This document shows, piece by piece, positions 23,848 through 26,972 of a DNA stretch of 26,972 nt (the first letter of the stretch is position 1; each line of letters starts with the position of its first letter). The position numbers and the translations under genes are program-made. Under the pieces are notes generated by a model, which saw only the letters and a list, made by a program, of their open reading frames with translations, made no database searches and had not been told where the DNA came from. This DNA comes from Reclinomonas americana ATCC 50394 (taxonomy: Eukaryota; Jakobida; Jakobea; Jakobida): the NCBI GenBank assembly GCA_048213135.1, contig PS015049.1, forward strand, positions 37,194 through 64,165, written 5' to 3'.

Positions 23848-24274
23848 AAGTGTGTGTGTATGTGTGTGTGTGTGTGCGTGAGTGAGTGCGGTGTGAGTGT
23901 ATGTGTGTGTCAGTGTGTTACGTGTGCTAACTCTCACTCTCACACTGTGCGCGCAAGACACACACACAGAGAGAGTTGCACACTCAAGACACTGTTGCAC
24001 ACTCACTCAAGACACTCTCACTGAAAAGGCAAAACGCAACTGCTTCTCCAGTCGTCTCATGATGATGATGATGAGCAGGAGGAGGAGGATGAGCATGCAC
24101 GCGATGTGGTGCAGAGCTGCTTCCTCCCGCTGCCTCCGCCTCTTCCTCTTCCCGCGCAGCTTGCTCCAACAACTCCGCGTCCACAACCTCTTCTTCTTCT
24201 TGTTCCTCGAGCTTCTCCTCGTCTTCTTCCTCCTCGCAAGAGGCAAAGCCGTCGTCGTCGTCTGCTGAGCTCAT
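21766..24274 (-). CDS. Sterol 3-beta-glucosyltransferase-like protein (GT1, UGT80-like), divergent
   Basis: Nine minus-strand exons (24274-24041, 23579-23538, 23468-23317, 23254-23192, 23113-22938, 22866-22820, 22756-22530, 22461-22208, 22130-21766) give 519 residues with closed phases. Exon 1 encodes an acidic, Glu- and His-rich low-complexity leader. The N-lobe begins RRILLAAIVGSRYDVEPF, matching the GSRGDVQPF signature of sterol and macrolide-type glucosyltransferases. It continues with SFEEGMRTTELG, MHANPSTPTKDF and WTYGRKLIWKSVYKEAVN. The C-lobe has VPHRWLYARSRLAINHGG, GLICGLPTVVL and FWAERVQEQGFGPKPLKW, as in UGT80. Departures: the usual GFGSM loop reads VVLEAIL, HHGG reads NHGG, and GDQ reads GSQ. 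The family moves glucose from UDP-glucose to sterols at membranes. The changes leave donor use or activity in doubt. Intron 1 is 461 nt, far longer than the others. Confidence 0.82.
23786..23846. repeat. TG/CA dinucleotide microsatellite
   Basis: An uninterrupted alternating GT tract of about 61 bases sits inside a larger imperfect TG-rich stretch (about 23763-23915). It lies in the first intron of the glucosyltransferase-like gene. Its mirror strand creates spurious open frames of Thr-His repeats. Confidence 0.95.
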
Positions 24275-24514
24275 TCTCTCTCGCAAGCACGCGCACACTG
24301 TCGCGCTCTCTGATGAAGTCCGTCTGTGTCAAGTCCGGATCTGCTGCGAAGGCGTCAAATTTACGTGAATTCGAATTAATTTCCCTCACAGTACCTTGTC
24401 CATCCTCTCCCAACTGCAACACGGTTGATGGGCGTGCCCGATTCTCCGCTCGTATCTGCGAGGCATGTCACGCTCGCCACATCGTGGATACATGTACATT
24501 CGAGGAGCGATCGT
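24275..24514. other. Region between the glucosyltransferase start and the NACHT remnant
   Basis: About 240 bp without a convincing gene. Open frames exist on both strands, but none shows family motifs or splice-consistent extension. It should include the promoter of the minus-strand glucosyltransferase-like gene and may include decayed upstream sequence of the NACHT pseudogene. Confidence 0.5.
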
Positions 24515-25860
24515 GACTGCATCGACTGGCTGTGCGTGAGCTCTCGTTCTACCAGCGCGACGAGAGTGTGCGCAAGGACATGCAGATGTATGTGCCCCTG
24601 CTGTGTTCCCGTGAGCGTGACGTCTCCTCGAGTAAGAAGATGACTGATCTGTTGACTGAGGTGGATGCCTTCCTCGCTGCGCCGACACCAACACCACGCA
24701 GCGTGTGCTGGTGCTGTTTGGTAACAGTGCCAGTGGCACGACAATCACGATGTCGGTGTTGGCCGAGCAAGCTTGGCGACAGTGGCAGGAGGCAGGAGAG
24801 AGTCGACTGCGACGAGTGCCTGTGCGTGTGCCTCTTGGTGCTCTGCGCAATGCCGATGAGCGATTGTTGGAGGAGGCATTGGAGCGGCTGTCACCCGAGT
24901 TGGGATTCAGCGAGTCGGATGTGCGACGGTTGAAGAGGAACCACTGCTGTTGTTGCTTGACGGGAACGACGAGTTGTATCGCGGTGTGAATCTGTTTGTC
25001 AAGAACCAGCTGGATGTGTTTGCGCCGTTCAACAAGGAGCAGATTGAGGAGTGCTTTGAGCGGCGTGCTAGTGGGTGATGATGCATATGACGATGATGTG
25101 CGCTTGTCGACTGCCCAGGAGTACCTTCGTACACTGGAGAATGTGCATGGACTCCTGGTGTCGAATCCGTTCCTGCTGGCAGTGGTGGCTCGTGTGTTGC
25201 CGCAGTTGGTGGCGAGCGGAGTGCAGCGACCGACTCGGCGCGATGTGTTTGACCGATTCATTCGACAATGGATTGCGAGGGAGCAGGAGAGACAGACGCG
25301 TCTCGGCGCAGAGCGTGTGCCGAGTGAGGAGTCGTGTCTCTCGTTCTGTGAGGGACTGGCACGGTTGATGCACGAGAGGAATGTGGTTCGTGTGTCCGTG
25401 TCGGAGAGTCGGTCAGGTGACGACGGGGAGGAGGAGGATCACTTTGGTGGTGCGCCTTCCGCCTTGCGTCGAGTGGAAGAGGGACCGTTTTACAAGCTCC
25501 TTTGTCACAAGAACCAGCATGTACGAGTGTGCTGTCCGATTGTACGACGGTATGGGACGGATCAGTGGGGACTTGTGCATCTGTCGTTGCTGGAGCACTG
25601 TGTGGCACGGCATGTGTTTGCGTGGGAGACGTGGGATGAGGAGAGGAGATTGACTGCGCAAGATGTGCAGCAGCATGTGTTAGCCGTGCGTCTGTTGAAT
25701 GATCGACCATCGTTGGTGGAGCAGATGGCTGAGGTGGTGTGACGGTCTTGTCGATTGCAGGCAAGACTGTGGGAGGTGATTGAGTTGTCACGAGAGGTGG
25801 ATGAGGAGCGAGTGGTGATGTTAGTCGCCAGAAGTACTAACGTCCGACTGTGCATCTCTC
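24515..25860 (+). pseudogene. Decayed NACHT/STAND-type ATPase
   Basis: Translated fragments in successive frames resemble NACHT signal-transduction ATPases. A linker SFYQRDESVRKDMQMYVPLL leads to TDLLTEVDAFLA. A P-loop region VLVLFGNSASGTTITM follows at about 24705-24750. A Walker-B-like LLLLLDGNDELY lies at about 24944-24980, then APFNKEQIEECFERR and the helical region SNPFLLAVVARVLPQLV with RRDVFDRFIRQWIAREQERQ. Reading it needs frame changes at about 24680-24705, 24925-24940 and 25066-25080. A TGA at 25740-25742 then interrupts the frame before LWEVIELSREVDEERVV. The Walker A lysine is missing and the stretch between Walker B and APFNKEQ looks deleted. No intron signals explain the breaks. 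In life such proteins are ligand-triggered switches; this copy appears dead. Assembly error is the alternative. Confidence 0.72.
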
Positions 25861-25985
25861 GCCTTTGCACGACAAGCTTATGTACCAGTTACTCGATGTT
25901 TGTCCAACGTTGCAAGAGAGTGGGTGGTGCACAGGTTCAGGCCGGAGTGCAAGCTGTTCACGGTGGTGTGGTGTGAGAGAAGTAA

Positions 25986-26972
25986 CAGTTTCCCAATGCG
26001 TGCCACACTGTTCTTCTTGATATGATCACTGCGCTCAACAAGGCCTTGAGTCTTCACTGTGCGGCAAAGAAGAAGGCTGATGCAACTCGCGCTGCCCTCA
26101 ACTCCAGCCGCCTGCAGCACCTTTAGCGTGTCAATGCCAACAAGGCTTTCCAGCGTGTCAACAACGAGTTCGAGGCCGAGCGTGGCAAGTGCGCCAACAT
26201 CCGCTACTCTGGCTCGGTCGACGACACTGTGTCTTTCTACCAGCAACTTACGGCCGCCGTCGACAACCCACCGACTGACTGGCCCGACCTTCAAGATCTC
26301 GGCATCAACAGCGAGGCCGACTTCCGCATGGCCGACGTTCAACACACCTTGGCCGCCCAAGAGTCTCCACTCTGCAACACCCCAATGGTCACTGTGTCGA
26401 ATGTTCAGAAACTGCGCATGCTGAAGTCGCTCCACAAGGCGGTGGCGACTGGCTTGGATGGCGTGCCGTACGAGGTCTTCCAGTACTTTGCCGACCGCAA
26501 GGGCGACACTGAGGTAATGGGCTGGGTTGACATGGTGGCTGACATCATCCAGATTGCTCTGTGGTCCTGCCGTTCGCCGCACTCGATCCGCATGCGCCGC
26601 ATCATTCACATCTGGAAGGGCATGGGCGACATCGTCAACGACACCGACAAGCTCGACCAGTTCCGCCCCATCTCGCTGCAAGTGGCACTGTACGAGATCA
26701 TCAACCTCTACTTCCTCCGCAACGTCCTCCAGCCGATCGCGCACATGGTCGACCTATTCTGCGATGAGCAGCAAGGCTTCCGCTTCGGCTCCGACGGCTG
26801 CCTGCAACACCACTTTGTCGGTCAGAGTGTGGTCGACGATTTCTGCAACAACATCAACCATTACGGTTCCCTCAGCCCTGTTCCAACTCCCAACCCAGCT
26901 GACCAAGACAACTGCCTGGTGGTCCTCAAGCATGACAGCAAGCGCGCTTACGACAGTGTTCCCCCGGGCCCT
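25986..26972 (+). mobile_element. Non-LTR (LINE-type) retrotransposon reverse transcriptase, interrupted by TAG and truncated by window end
   Basis: A single frame open from 25986 to the window end, except for TAG at 26124-26126, encodes a reverse-transcriptase domain. First ATG is 26022-26024. Matches in order: LHKAVATGLDGVPYEVF (entry region), FRPISLQVALYEI (the RPIS motif), CDEQQGFRFGSDG (the QxGFR motif) and VVLKHDSKRAYDSV, where the Asp at 26934-26936 is the first catalytic aspartate. The remaining catalytic motif (YxDD) would lie beyond the window. Codon use is strongly C-ending, unlike the NACHT remnant just upstream. The 5' boundary near 25985 is only where an in-frame stop occurs. 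No target-site duplication or poly-A tail is visible. Confidence 0.82.

Noticed and set aside
23469-24006. Thr-His repeat open frames on the minus strand and Val-Cys repeats on the plus strand
   Set aside because: They are translations of the TG/CA microsatellite inside an intron.
24041-24274. Trinucleotide and Glu/His-rich run as a pure repeat element rather than coding
   Set aside because: It lies in an open frame from an ATG to a GTTGCG donor that joins in phase to the glucosyltransferase N-lobe, so I kept it as exon 1, with lower certainty than the rest.
25878-26744. Minus-strand open frame of 288 codons, the second longest in the window
   Set aside because: It is the antisense shadow of the reverse-transcriptase frame; the plus strand shows clear RT motifs and the antisense product has none.
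1-26972. tRNA, rRNA, CRISPR array, bacterial promoters or operons
   Set aside because: Nothing resembling these was seen; the splice structure shows this is eukaryotic nuclear DNA.

Overview
This is nuclear DNA of a unicellular eukaryote. It is gene-dense and extremely intron-rich. About 100 short spliceosomal introns, mostly 50-90 nt, interrupt six protein-coding genes within about 24 kb, and neighbouring genes are only about 55-200 bp apart. The gene set (dsRBD-containing DEAH helicase, TARBP1-type tRNA methyltransferase, phospholipid scramblase, sterol-glucosyltransferase-like enzyme, NACHT-type ATPase remnant, LINE-type reverse transcriptase) fits a free-living protist. I cannot name the lineage from the sequence alone. 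All exon models below come from reading GT-AG (rarely GC-AG) junctions and checking that phases close. For five of the six genes the summed exons are an exact multiple of three from ATG to stop.

Layout: (1) 1-4400, plus strand, the 3' part of a DHX9/DHX36-like DEAH-box RNA helicase with a dsRNA-binding domain. (2) 4603-10972, plus strand, a 25-exon gene for a roughly 1559-residue protein joining a WD40 propeller, a protein-kinase fold and a C-terminal HECT domain. Both enzymatic domains have lost key catalytic residues: the kinase HRD and DFG motifs are replaced, and the HECT cysteine is gone. (3) 11045-18088, plus strand, a 34-exon TARBP1/Trm3-type tRNA (Gm18) 2'-O-methyltransferase. (4) 18144-19772, plus strand, a phospholipid scramblase. 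(5) 19835-21569, minus strand, a two-transmembrane protein with a large extracytoplasmic loop, not recognised. (6) 21766-24274, minus strand, a divergent sterol 3-beta-glucosyltransferase-like protein whose first intron holds a long TG microsatellite.

The right-hand end (about 24.5-26.97 kb) changes character. It has no introns, a frameshifted NACHT-ATPase pseudogene, then a non-LTR retrotransposon reverse transcriptase interrupted by an in-frame TAG and cut by the window end. It looks like a decayed or repeat-rich segment next to the compact gene block.

The two most interesting signals are the WD40-pseudokinase-pseudoHECT protein and an unusual recurrent 5' splice site, GTTGCG(T). That splice site appears in at least 16 introns across all six genes, beside GTGCGT and GTGAGT donors. 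The genes are separate eukaryotic transcription units and I see no evidence that they work in one pathway.
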